DNA from: Streptomyces tendae
GTDB lineage: Bacteria; Actinomycetota; Actinomycetes; Streptomycetales; Streptomycetaceae
NCBI RefSeq assembly: GCF_008632955.1
Contig: NZ_CP043959.1
Location: 1,426,001-1,490,000 of the forward strand
DNA: 64,000 nt
Direction: 5' to 3'
This document shows, one piece after another, positions 28,815 through 36,510 of this stretch (the stretch's first letter is position 1; each line of letters starts with the position of its first letter). The notes under the pieces were generated by a model that ran no database searches, had not been told where the DNA came from, and was given only the letters and a program-made list of their open reading frames with translations. The position numbers and the translations under genes are program-made.

Positions 28815-28846
28815 CACTACAACTGGTGAAGGACAAGCACTCATGA
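28760..28846 (+). CDS. Possible 28-residue upstream ORF overlapping ilvE
   Basis: ATG 28760 to TGA 28846 would encode [20 protein letters not shown] plus QLVKDKHS. Its stop overlaps the ilvE start as ATGA, the classical coupling arrangement, and the GAGGGA before its ATG is too close to be ideal. It holds no run of branched-chain codons, so it is not an obvious attenuator peptide. It may be chance. Confidence 0.3.
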   Translation: MLGRPGTGHGPYGRVRGPSLQLVKDKHS

Positions 28847-29931
28847 CGACGCCCACGATCGAGCTCAAGCCCTCGGCCCACCCGCTCTCCGACGCGGAGC
28901 GCGAGGCGATCCTGGCCAACCCCGGCTTCGGCCGCCACTTCACCGACCACATGGTGGCGGTCAAGTGGACCGAGGGCCGCGGCTGGCACGACGGCCAGCT
29001 CGTCCCGTACGCGCCGATCTCCCTCGACCCGGCGACCACCGTGCTGCACTACGCGCAGGAGATCTTCGAGGGCCTCAAGGCCTACCGGCAGCCCGACGGG
29101 TCCGTCGCCACCTTCCGCCCCGAGAAGAACGCCGAACGCTTCCGGCGCTCCGCCGCGCGCCTGGCCATGCCGGAGCTGCCCGTCGAGACCTTCATCGAGG
29201 CGTGCGACGCGCTGGTCGCCCAGGACCAGGCGTGGGTCCCGGCGCACGGCGGCGAGGAGTCGCTGTACCTGCGGCCCTTCATGATCGCCACCGAGGTCGG
29301 GCTGGGCGTGAAGCCGGCCAACGAGTACCTGTTCCTGGTGATCGCCTCCCCGGCCGGCGCCTACTTCCCGGGGGGCGTGAAACCGGTGTCCATCTGGGTC
29401 TCCGAGGACCGCGTCCGCGCCGTCCCCGGCGGCATGGGCGACGCCAAGACCGGCGGCAACTACGCGGCCTCCCTGCTCGCGCAGGCCGAGGCGGCGGCCA
29501 AGGGCTGCGATCAGGTCTGCTACCTCGACGCCGTCGAGCACCAGTGGGTCGAGGAGCTGGGCGGCATGAACCTGTACTTCGTGTACGGGAACAAGATCGT
29601 CACGCCGGCCCTCACCGGGTCGATCCTGGAGGGCGTCACCCGTGACTCCCTGCTGGACGTCGCCCGCGACCTCGGCTACGAGGCGGTCGAGGAGCGCGTC
29701 TCCGTCGAGCAGTGGCAGCGCGACTCCGAGAACGGCAGCCTCACCGAGGTGTTCGCCTGCGGTACGGCCGCCGTCATCACGCCGGTCGGCACGGTGAAGC
29801 GCGCGAGCGGGGAGTGGCAGCAGAGCGGCGGCGAGCCCGGCGAGGTCACCGTCCGCCTCCGCCAGGCCCTCCTCGACATCCAGCGCGGCACGGTGGAGGA
29901 CAAGCACGGCTGGATGCACAAGCTGGCGTGA
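28843..29931 (+). CDS. ilvE: Branched-chain amino acid aminotransferase
   Basis: 362-residue fold-type IV PLP enzyme that makes valine, leucine and isoleucine from their 2-keto acids. The PLP lysine is in [17 protein letters not shown]. The type II signatures [20 protein letters not shown] and [14 protein letters not shown] are present. GAAGGA lies 9 bases before the ATG at 28843. The length matches the actinobacterial large form. It is separate from leuB and ends at a very strong hairpin. Confidence 0.96.
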   Translation: MTTPTIELKPSAHPLSDAEREAILANPGFGRHFTDHMVAVKWTEGRGWHDGQLVPYAPISLDPATTVLHYAQEIFEGLKAYRQPDGSVATFRPEKNAERFRRSAARLAMPELPVETFIEACDALVAQDQAWVPAHGGEESLYLRPFMIATEVGLGVKPANEYLFLVIASPAGAYFPGGVKPVSIWVSEDRVRAVPGGMGDAKTGGNYAASLLAQAEAAAKGCDQVCYLDAVEHQWVEELGGMNLYFVYGNKIVTPALTGSILEGVTRDSLLDVARDLGYEAVEERVSVEQWQRDSENGSLTEVFACGTAAVITPVGTVKRASGEWQQSGGEPGEVTVRLRQALLDIQRGTVEDKHGWMHKLA

Positions 29932-29936
29932 CGGGT

Positions 29937-29968
29937 GAGGGGTCCGGGGCCGCGGCCCCGGACCCCTC
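29937..29968 (+). terminator. Terminator between convergent ilvE and permease genes
   Basis: A 14-bp perfect stem with a CGCG loop (29937-29950 with 29955-29968). The sequence is fully self-complementary outside the loop, so it can act for both directions. The permease stop is 18 bases further on. Confidence 0.92.
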
Positions 29969-29985
29969 GTACCTGTACGGCGCTG

Positions 29986-31419
29986 TTAGACCCGCTCGTC
30001 CTCCAGCGCCCGTACGGGCGTCACGGGCGCCGAGGTTTCCCGGGTGCGGCGCGTCGCCAGGACGTACGACGCCCCGCCCGCCGCGCCCGACAGCAGGAAG
30101 CTCCCGTCCACCCCTCCCGTCAGGGCGACCAGCGGGCCTTCGTAGGAGGGCAGGGAGACGGCGAGGAGGCCGACCGTCGAACCCAGGGCCCAGGACACCG
30201 TCGCCGGGATGTTCCAGCCGGCGGTGTACCAGTACGCCCCGCCCCGCGCGCGGCGGTTGAAGACCTGGAGCGCGTCCGCGTCGTAGACACCTCCGCAGCG
30301 CACGGACCCGATCAGGGTGATCACCGCCCACGGGGTGCCGACGGCGGTGAGCAGCAGGACGAACGAGGTCATCGCGTCCTGCGCGGTCGAGAGGTAGTGC
30401 CCCCCGAAGACGCAGACCGTCGCGACCACCGCGACGACATACGTCGCCGTCGCCCGTGACGCGCGCGGCAGGATCGCGTCCAGGTCGAGCCCCATCGAGT
30501 ACAGCATCAGCCCCGCGTTGCCGACCGACCCCGCGGACGCGGCCAGCAGGAGCGGCACCAGGTACCAGCCGGGGGCCGCGTCGACCAGCGGGCCTGCGTA
30601 GTCGAGGGCGGCGTGGGCCGCGTACGCCGTGAACGTACCGAAGAGCTGGGGCACCAGCAGTCCCAGCATCAGGCCCAGCCAGGTCGCGCGCAGCACCCGC
30701 CGGGAGGAGAAGCGGGCGGGGGAGATGTACCGGGTGTAGTCGCCGAGCAGGGTGATGAAGGCGATCGGCCCGGACAGCCCGGCGGCCACCGCGGCCAGCA
30801 GCCAGGTCGGCCAGTAGCCGTCCAGCAGATAGCCCCCGGCCTCGGGCAGCGCCCCGGTCGTGAAGCCGGGCGCGTAGGCGATCACGCCCAGGACCAGCAG
30901 GGCCGTCATGCCGAACGCCAGCACCCGGGACATGGCGAGCAGCACCCGGTAGCCGTAGACCGCGCCCGCCACGGTCGCCGCCGCGAGCAGCGCGTAGACC
31001 ACGGTGTACGCCGTCCCGTCGGCCGGCAGCCCGAACAGCCGCCCGAGCACCCCCACCATCACGTCCCCGCCGATCCACACGGTCAGCGCGGTGTAGCCGA
31101 GCGCCAGCAGCAGCCCGACGACCGAGCCCACCAGCCGCCCGCGTACGCCGAACTGCGCGCCGGAGGAGGTCGACAGGTTGGTCGCGGTGCGCAGCGAGAC
31201 CAGGGCCAGCGGCGCGGTGAACAGCGTGCCGACGACGGTGCCGGCCACCACCGAGGTGACCGACGACCACCAGTCCAGGCCGAAGGACGGCGGCAGCCAG
31301 CCGAAGACGATCACGCCCAGGCAGAGGTTGGACCCCAGCAGGATCGAGACGAGGTCACGTGGCCCGCTGGTGCGTTCCGCCTCGGGGATGGTGTCGACTC
31401 CGCGCAGTTCCCTCGGCAT
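29986..31419 (-). CDS. NCS1-family permease (cytosine/purine/allantoin type)
   Basis: 477-residue membrane protein with about 12 helices. Family features: an N-terminal TIPEAERTSGPRDLVSILLG, helix 1 GSNLCLGVIVFGWLPPSFGL, helix 3 with NLSTSSGAQFGVRGRLVGSV and the loop LLGDYTRYISPARFSSRRVL. NCS1 carriers import nucleobases, hydantoins, allantoin or related ureido compounds with Na+ or H+. It is divergent from the urease-like operon across a 159-base region with two matching operators, so it probably supplies that operon's substrate. The ATG at 31419 has GGAGACC upstream. Confidence 0.9.
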   Translation of the reverse strand: MPRELRGVDTIPEAERTSGPRDLVSILLGSNLCLGVIVFGWLPPSFGLDWWSSVTSVVAGTVVGTLFTAPLALVSLRTATNLSTSSGAQFGVRGRLVGSVVGLLLALGYTALTVWIGGDVMVGVLGRLFGLPADGTAYTVVYALLAAATVAGAVYGYRVLLAMSRVLAFGMTALLVLGVIAYAPGFTTGALPEAGGYLLDGYWPTWLLAAVAAGLSGPIAFITLLGDYTRYISPARFSSRRVLRATWLGLMLGLLVPQLFGTFTAYAAHAALDYAGPLVDAAPGWYLVPLLLAASAGSVGNAGLMLYSMGLDLDAILPRASRATATYVVAVVATVCVFGGHYLSTAQDAMTSFVLLLTAVGTPWAVITLIGSVRCGGVYDADALQVFNRRARGGAYWYTAGWNIPATVSWALGSTVGLLAVSLPSYEGPLVALTGGVDGSFLLSGAAGGASYVLATRRTRETSAPVTPVRALEDERV

Positions 31420-31456
31420 GGCTGGTCTCCTTCAACGGTCACCCGGCGTTCAGCTG

Positions 31457-31544
31457 TTTAGAGCGACGTTCAATGTGTCTTCTCAGAGGCCCCCCGTCAA
31501 CGGTTTCGCTCGACGAATCGGAGGTTTAGAGTGATGCTCTAATC
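31457..31544. promoter_or_regulatory. Two related TTTAGAG operators between the permease and urease genes
   Basis: Site 1 is TTTAGAGCGACGTTCAATG (31457-31475). Site 2 is TTTAGAGTGATGCTCTAATC (31525-31544), in which TTAGAG-tgatg-CTCTAA is a perfect inverted repeat. The sites share the left arm, spacing and near-identical right arm, and lie about 68 bases apart near the two divergent promoters. The obvious candidate ligand is the TetR protein encoded at the end of the urease run (35563-36168). Confidence 0.7.
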
Positions 31545-31578
31545 GAGGACCGAGGGAAGGCAAGGAGGTGTTCACGGC

Positions 31579-32298
31579 GTGAGACTGACCCCGACGGAAC
31601 GCGACCGGCTGCTGCTGTTCGGCGCGGCCGAGCTGGCCCGGGCCCGCCGCGCCCGGGGACTCAGGCTGAACGTCCCCGAGGCGACGGCGCTGATCGCCGA
31701 CACCGTCTGCGAGGCCGCCCGGGACGGCGCGCGCCTGGCGGACGCCGTGGAGCGGGCCCGCTCGGTGCTGGGCCCGGACGACGTGCTGCCCGGGGTGGCC
31801 GACGTGGTCACCGAGGTGCACGTCGAGGCCGTCTTCGACGACGGCTCCCGGCTCGCGATCGTCGCCGACCCCGTCGGAGGCGGCCTCGGCGGGGACGCCC
31901 CGGGCGCGCTGCTCCCCGGCCCCGCCCACTCGGACCCCGAGCCGGTGGCCGCGCTGACGGTCACGAACACCGCCTCCGTGCCCGTCTCGGTCACCTCCCA
32001 CTTCCACTTCTTCGAGGCCAACCCGCGCCTGGATTTCTCCCGGGCCGACGCCTATGGCATGCGGCTCGCCGTGCCCGCCGGGTCCTCCGTGCGCTTCGGG
32101 CCGGGCGAGACCCGGCAGGTCGGTCTGGTGCCGATCGGCGGGGCCCGTGTCGCCGTCGGCTTCGCCGGACTGGTCGACGGCCCGCTGGACGCGCCGGGCG
32201 CGAAGGAGGAGGCGCTGCGCCGCGCGGCCGCCTGCGGCTACCTGGGTGCCACGGTCCCCGGCGACCATCCCGGCACCGCGGAAGGAGCCACACCATGA
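31579..32298 (+). CDS. ureA: Urease gamma/beta subunit fusion
   Basis: 239 residues. Residues 1-100 are the gamma subunit (VRLTPTERDRLLLFGAAELA…RGLRLNVPEATALIADTVCEAARDG). From about 120 comes the beta subunit, with TNTASVPVSVTSHFHFFEAN and LDFSRADAYGMRLAVPAGSS. Gamma-beta fusion is known in some actinomycetes. Linker residues GGGLGGDAPGALLPGPAHSD join the halves. It overlaps ureC by four bases (ATGA), so the two are coupled. The GTG at 31579 follows AAGGAGG. See the ureC entry for why the substrate is uncertain. Confidence 0.93.
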   Translation: MRLTPTERDRLLLFGAAELARARRARGLRLNVPEATALIADTVCEAARDGARLADAVERARSVLGPDDVLPGVADVVTEVHVEAVFDDGSRLAIVADPVGGGLGGDAPGALLPGPAHSDPEPVAALTVTNTASVPVSVTSHFHFFEANPRLDFSRADAYGMRLAVPAGSSVRFGPGETRQVGLVPIGGARVAVGFAGLVDGPLDAPGAKEEALRRAAACGYLGATVPGDHPGTAEGATP

Positions 32299-34007
32299 GC
32301 CGCACCCTGGGCCGCGGGACCGGCGAGTACGACGGCCTCGACCCGCACGCCTACGCCGCCACCCACGGCCCCCGGGCCGGAGACCGCCTCCGCCTCGGCG
32401 ACTCCGGCCTGGTGATCCGCGTCGAGTCCGACACCCAGCGGTACGGGGACGAGTTCCTCGCCGGGTTCGGCAAGACCGCCCGCGACGGACTCCACCTCAA
32501 GGCCGCCTCCGTCCGCGAGACCTGCGATGTCGTCATCAGCAACGTGGTGGTGATCGACGCCGTCCTCGGCGTCCGGAAGGTGTCCGTCGGCATCCGGGAG
32601 GGCCGGATCAGCGCGATCGGGCGCGCCGGGAACCCCGACACCCTCGACGGCGTGGACGTCGTCGTCGGCACCGGCACCACGATCGTCTCCGGCGAGGGGC
32701 TCATCGCCACCGCCGGCGCGGTCGACACCCACGTCCACCTGCTGTCGCCGCGCGTCATGGAGGCGTCCCTCGCCTCCGGGGTGACCACGGTCATCGGGCA
32801 GGAGTTCGGCCCGGTGTGGGGCGTCGGCGTCAACTCGCCCTGGGCGCTGCGCCACGCGTTCTCCGCCTTCGACGCCTGGCCGGTCAACATCGGCTTCCTC
32901 GGCCGGGGTTCGTCGTCCCACGCGGCCCCGCTGGTCGAGGCGCTCGCCGAGGGCGGCGCGTCCGGCTTCAAGGTGCACGAGGACATGGGCGCCCACACCC
33001 GCGCCCTGGACACCGCGCTGCGCGTCGCCGAGGAGCACGACGTCCAGGTGGCCCTGCACAGCGACGGCCTGAACGAGTGCCTGTCCGTGGAGGACACCCT
33101 CAAGGCGCTGGAGGGCCGCACCGTGCACGCCTTCCACATCGAGGGCTGCGGCGGCGGACACGTCCCCAACGTGCTGAAGATGGCGGGTGTGCCGAACGTC
33201 ATCGGCTCCTCCACCAACCCCACCCTGCCCTTCGGCCGGGACGCGGTCGCCGAGCACCACGGCATGATCGTCTCCGTTCACGACCTCAAGCCGGACCTGC
33301 CCGGCGACGCCGCCATGGCCCGCGACCGGGTCCGTGCCGGGACCATGGGCGCCGAGGACGTGCTGCACGACCTGGGCGCCATCGGCATCACCTCCTCCGA
33401 CGCCCAGGGCATGGGCCGCGCCGGGGAGACCGTCCGCCGGACCTTCGCCATGGCCGGGAAGATGAAGGCCGAGCTCGGCGCGGACGGCGACGACGACAAC
33501 GAACGGGTGCTGCGCTACATCGCCAAGCTGACCGTCAACCCGGCCATCGCGCACGGCCTCGCGCACGAGGTCGGCTCCCTCGAACCGGGCAGGCTCGCCG
33601 ACATCGTGCTGTGGCGCCCGGAGTACTTCGGGGCGAAGCCCCAGCTGGTGCTCAAGTCCGGCTTTCCCGCGTACGGCGTCACGGGCGACCCCAACGCGGC
33701 CACCGACACCTGCGAACCCCTCGTCCTCGGACCGCAGTTCGGCGCGTACGGTGCCACGCCCGCCGACCTGTCGGTGGCGTTCGTCGCCCGCGCCGCCGTC
33801 GAGCAGGGCCACGACACCCTGCCCACCCGGCGCCGTCGCGTCGCCGTGCGCGGCACCCGCGGCATCGGGCCCGCCGACCTGCTCCGCAACTCCCGCACCG
33901 GTTCCGTCGACGTCGACCCGCGCACCGGTCTGGTCACCCTGGACGGGGAGCCGCTGCGCTCCCGGCCCGCCGACGAGGTCTCCCTCAACCGCCTCTACTT
34001 CCTCTGA
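32295..34007 (+). CDS. ureC: Divergent urease alpha subunit
   Basis: 570-residue nickel amidohydrolase. All metal ligands are visible: His146/His148 (DTHVH), carbamylated Lys226 and His228 (FKVHED), His255 (VALHSD), His281 (AFHIEG), Asp369 (TSSDAQ). Differences from canonical UreC (Klebsiella numbering) are marked: flap Cys319 is Val328 while catalytic His320 is kept as His329 (IVSVHDLKPD); Ala363 beside the substrate is Gly372; the THATTCT loop with Ala167 is replaced by a segment three residues shorter, ending GVGVNS. No ureD/E/F/G lies here, so maturation needs genes elsewhere or differs. Urea is not the only possible substrate. Confidence 0.9.
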   Translation: MSRTLGRGTGEYDGLDPHAYAATHGPRAGDRLRLGDSGLVIRVESDTQRYGDEFLAGFGKTARDGLHLKAASVRETCDVVISNVVVIDAVLGVRKVSVGIREGRISAIGRAGNPDTLDGVDVVVGTGTTIVSGEGLIATAGAVDTHVHLLSPRVMEASLASGVTTVIGQEFGPVWGVGVNSPWALRHAFSAFDAWPVNIGFLGRGSSSHAAPLVEALAEGGASGFKVHEDMGAHTRALDTALRVAEEHDVQVALHSDGLNECLSVEDTLKALEGRTVHAFHIEGCGGGHVPNVLKMAGVPNVIGSSTNPTLPFGRDAVAEHHGMIVSVHDLKPDLPGDAAMARDRVRAGTMGAEDVLHDLGAIGITSSDAQGMGRAGETVRRTFAMAGKMKAELGADGDDDNERVLRYIAKLTVNPAIAHGLAHEVGSLEPGRLADIVLWRPEYFGAKPQLVLKSGFPAYGVTGDPNAATDTCEPLVLGPQFGAYGATPADLSVAFVARAAVEQGHDTLPTRRRRVAVRGTRGIGPADLLRNSRTGSVDVDPRTGLVTLDGEPLRSRPADEVSLNRLYFL

Positions 34008-34015
34008 GGACCCAG

Positions 34016-35065
34016 ATGAACACGCCCGCCTCCGACGGCTTCCGCATGCCCGCCGAGTGGACCCCGCACGAGCGCACCTGGATGGCCTGGCCCAGCCCGA
34101 ACCCCACCTTCGCCGACCCGGGCGACCTGGCCGCCGCCCGTACCGCCTGGGCCGAGGTCGCCCGTGCCGTGCGCCGCTTCGAGCCGGTCACCGTGGTGTG
34201 CGGCCCGGGGCAGTCGGCGCAGGCGCGCCGGCTGCTCGGGCCCGGCATCGACACCGTGGAGCGGGAGCTGGACGACGCCTGGATGCGGGACGTCGGACCC
34301 ACCTTCCTCACCGACGGTGCGGGCCGGCTGGCCGCCGTGGACTGGACGTTCAACGGCTGGGGCGCCCAGGAGTGGGCCCGCTGGGAACACGACGCGAAGA
34401 TCGCCGCACACGTCGCGGACCTCGCCGGGGCGCGGACGTACGCCACGGACCTCGTCAACGAGGGCGGCGGCATCCACGTCGACGGCGAGGGCACCGTCCT
34501 GCTCACCGAGACGGTCCAGCTCGGCCCCGAGCGCAACCCCGGCCGGAGCCGGGCCGAGGTCGAGGCGGAGATCCACGCCCACCTGGGCACCAGGAAGGCG
34601 ATCTGGCTGCCGCGCGGCCTCACCGCCGACTATCCGCCGTACGGCTTCGGCACCCTGGGCCACGTCGACATCGTCGCCGCCTTCGCCCGGCCCGGTGTGG
34701 TCGTCGCCCACCACCAGCCCGACCCGGCCCACCCGGACCACGAGGTCACCCGGGAGGCCATCGGCCTGCTGCGGGGGGAGACGGACGCGCGAGGGCGTCG
34801 CCTGGAGGTCGTCGAGGTGCCCGCCCCGGCCGTACTGGAGGCGGACGGCCACTGGGCCGACTACTCCTACATCAACCACTACCTGTGCAACGGCGGTGTG
34901 GTGCTCTGCGGCTTCGACGACCCCCGCGACGAGGTCGCCACCGGCATCTTCCGCCGCCTCTTCCCCGACCGCACGGTCACCCAGGTCGACGCCCGGACGG
35001 TCTTCGCGGGCGGCGGCGGCATCCACTGCATCACCCAGCAGCAGCCGAGAACCACGGTCCGGTAG
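34016..35065 (+). CDS. aguA: Agmatine deiminase (PAD family)
   Basis: 349-residue enzyme that hydrolyses agmatine to N-carbamoylputrescine and ammonia. Family motifs in order: MPAEWTPHERTWMAWPS at the N-terminus, DDAWMRDVGPTFL, NEGGGIHVDGEGTVLLTE, the catalytic His in GTLGHVDIVAAF and the nucleophile Cys338 in AGGGGIHCITQQQP. It lies 8 bases after ureC, with GAGGA overlapping the ureC stop. Its product is a ureido compound, which fits a substrate for the neighbouring urease-like enzyme. That link is inference. Confidence 0.93.
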   Translation: MNTPASDGFRMPAEWTPHERTWMAWPSPNPTFADPGDLAAARTAWAEVARAVRRFEPVTVVCGPGQSAQARRLLGPGIDTVERELDDAWMRDVGPTFLTDGAGRLAAVDWTFNGWGAQEWARWEHDAKIAAHVADLAGARTYATDLVNEGGGIHVDGEGTVLLTETVQLGPERNPGRSRAEVEAEIHAHLGTRKAIWLPRGLTADYPPYGFGTLGHVDIVAAFARPGVVVAHHQPDPAHPDHEVTREAIGLLRGETDARGRRLEVVEVPAPAVLEADGHWADYSYINHYLCNGGVVLCGFDDPRDEVATGIFRRLFPDRTVTQVDARTVFAGGGGIHCITQQQPRTTVR

Positions 35066-35074
35066 AACGTACGG

Positions 35075-35566
35075 GTGAACGTACTGCTCTGCGTGACCTG
35101 CGGGACCCGGCTGACCGAGCCGGTCCGCCGCCTCGACGAGATGTCCGGGTACCCCGGCCGGGACGGGGTCCCGGGCCCGGACGGCCGCCGGCAGGGTCCG
35201 CCGAGCGTCCCCCGCGGGACGTACGCCGTCGATCCGCTGCCGTTCGGGCCGCCGTTCCGACCGGCCGATCCCGACGCGGAGTACGACGGCGTCGTGCCCG
35301 GCGGCAGGTGGATGTCCGACGAGCGGGGCTTCCTGCTCTCCGAGGGGCCGCGCGGCACGTATGTGCTGCGCCCGGACGACGTCGTGCACACCGGCCCGCA
35401 CCCCGACTCGCGACGCTTGAGCGGGTGCTGCGGTCTCGACGGACACAGGGGGGCCAACCACGTCTGCGGCTGCGGGGCCGAGGTGGCGATCGTGTGCACG
35501 GACTGCTGCAGCGGCTACGAGACCAGGCTGGTCCCGGACGCCGTCCGGGTGGAGGCCGCTCCGTGA
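35075..35566 (+). CDS. Cys-rich putative zinc-binding protein
   Basis: 163 residues. An N-terminal CVTCG pair (MNVLLCVTCGTRLTEPVRRL) and a C-terminal cysteine cluster (SGCCGLDGHRGANHVCGCG, then AIVCTDCC) could form one or two zinc sites. The middle is Pro/Gly/Asp-rich. No known domain is recognised. GTG 35075 starts 9 bases after aguA, and the stop overlaps the TetR GTG by four bases, so it belongs to the operon. A metal-handling or scaffold role for the nickel enzyme is possible but only a guess. Confidence 0.8.
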   Translation: MNVLLCVTCGTRLTEPVRRLDEMSGYPGRDGVPGPDGRRQGPPSVPRGTYAVDPLPFGPPFRPADPDAEYDGVVPGGRWMSDERGFLLSEGPRGTYVLRPDDVVHTGPHPDSRRLSGCCGLDGHRGANHVCGCGAEVAIVCTDCCSGYETRLVPDAVRVEAAP

Positions 35567-36168
35567 CCGCCGCCCGTCGTCGCACCCCCGCGCCGCCGCG
35601 TGAGGACGTCCTCGCCGCCGCCATGGCGATGATCGCCGAGCGCGGTCTGGAACAGCTCACCATGGCGGCGCTCGGCCGCGAGGTCGGGATGAGCAGCGGG
35701 CACCTGCTCTACTACTTCGGCTCCAAGGACGAACTGCTGCTGCGCACCCTGGAGTGGAGCGAGGGACGCCTGGGCGCCGAGCGGGCCCGGCTGCTCGCCC
35801 GCACCGGCACCGCCCGCGCCCGCCTCGACGCGTACGTCGAGCTGTACGTGCCCGACGGGCACCGCGACCCGCACTGGACGCTGTGGCTGGAGGTGTGGAA
35901 CCGCTCGCAGAACGCGGCGGCCGAGGCGCGCGACCGGCAGGCCGCGATCGAGGGCGCCTGGCACCGCGACCTGGTGGCGCTGCTCGCCGAGGGCGTCTCC
36001 CGGGGCGAGTTCCGTGCCGTCGACGCCGACCGTTACGCCGCCCGGCTGCGCGCGCTGCTCGACGGCCTGTCCATCCACGTGGCGATCGGCCTGCGTGGCA
36101 CGGACCGGCTCCAGGTCCTGGACCACGTAAGGGAGTTCCTCGACGAGACGCTGCTCGGACAGGGCTGA
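35563..36168 (+). CDS. TetR-family regulator of the urease/agmatine cassette
   Basis: 201 residues. The helix-turn-helix is LTMAALGREVGMSSGHLLYY followed by FGSKDELLLRTLEW. The C-terminal domain (RDPHWTLWLEVWNRSQNAAA) is of the BetI/TetR_C type seen in regulators of amine and polyamine metabolism. The GTG at 35563 overlaps the previous stop by four bases, so it is cotranscribed with the enzymes, as expected for an autoregulated repressor acting on the TTTAGAG sites. Confidence 0.9.
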   Translation: MTAARRRTPAPPREDVLAAAMAMIAERGLEQLTMAALGREVGMSSGHLLYYFGSKDELLLRTLEWSEGRLGAERARLLARTGTARARLDAYVELYVPDGHRDPHWTLWLEVWNRSQNAAAEARDRQAAIEGAWHRDLVALLAEGVSRGEFRAVDADRYAARLRALLDGLSIHVAIGLRGTDRLQVLDHVREFLDETLLGQG

Positions 36169-36272
36169 GAACCGCGCCGGACCACGGGTGCGGCGTCTCA
36201 CCGCACCGGGTGCGCCGCCCGCATCCTGAGACGGACGGTGAGCGGACGGGCGGTGTGTGCCAAAATCCCCCC

Positions 36273-36323
36273 GTGCTCTCGTTCGCCACGATTATTGGCA
36301 GCAGGCGCGCCGGTCCGCAGTGA
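36273..36323 (+). CDS. cimA leader peptide with tandem Ile codons, VLSFATIIGSRRAGPQ
   Basis: 16 codons from GTG 36273 to TGA 36323. A CAAAAT -10 ends 6 bases before the GTG and there is no Shine-Dalgarno, so the transcript is probably leaderless. It contains ATT ATT, two consecutive rare isoleucine codons. A terminator lies 55 bases after the stop. Since citramalate synthase commits carbon to isoleucine, sensing Ile-tRNA charging here makes metabolic sense. Confidence 0.78.
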   Translation: MLSFATIIGSRRAGPQ

Positions 36324-36377
36324 CCGCACGTACGACACCGTACGGGCGGACACCGTCGTCCTCGACCCGCGCGCAGA

Positions 36378-36402
36378 CCTCTCGCACCCGCGAGAGGTTT
36401 TT
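36378..36402 (+). terminator. cimA attenuator terminator
   Basis: CCTCTCGC (36378-36385), loop accc, GCGAGAGG (36390-36397), then five T (36398-36402). This is one of the few hairpins in the window with a proper T run, and it lies before the gene rather than after one, as an attenuator does. Confidence 0.88.
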
Positions 36403-36510
36403 CTGTTTCCTGGCCCACCCGCAGCCGGGAACCGGGCGCGAGGGACCATGGGGGAACGGTGGAACCGGTCATTCCGGTAGACCGAGATCCAATACAGGAG
36501 CCTTCAGACC

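Larger units (their letters stand above)
36169..36510 (+). promoter_or_regulatory. cimA leader region
   Basis: This 342-base gap holds, in order, a GC-rich stretch with no feature to about 36255, a CAAAAT -10 (36261-36266), the leader peptide (36273-36323), a hairpin CGTACG-aca-CCGTACG (about 36329-36345), the attenuator terminator (36378-36402), about 100 bases without an evident gene, and the AGGAG ribosome-binding site of cimA. Confidence 0.75.

Noticed and set aside
31579..34007. Annotating the urease genes as an ordinary urea-degrading urease
   Set aside because: Accessory genes are absent and several pocket residues differ, so I kept the family name but not the assured substrate.
32054..34015. 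Upstream extension of the agmatine deiminase frame across ureC
   Set aside because: The extension is Arg/Pro-rich shadow sequence; ATG 34016 gives the exact family N-terminus and a good ribosome-binding site.
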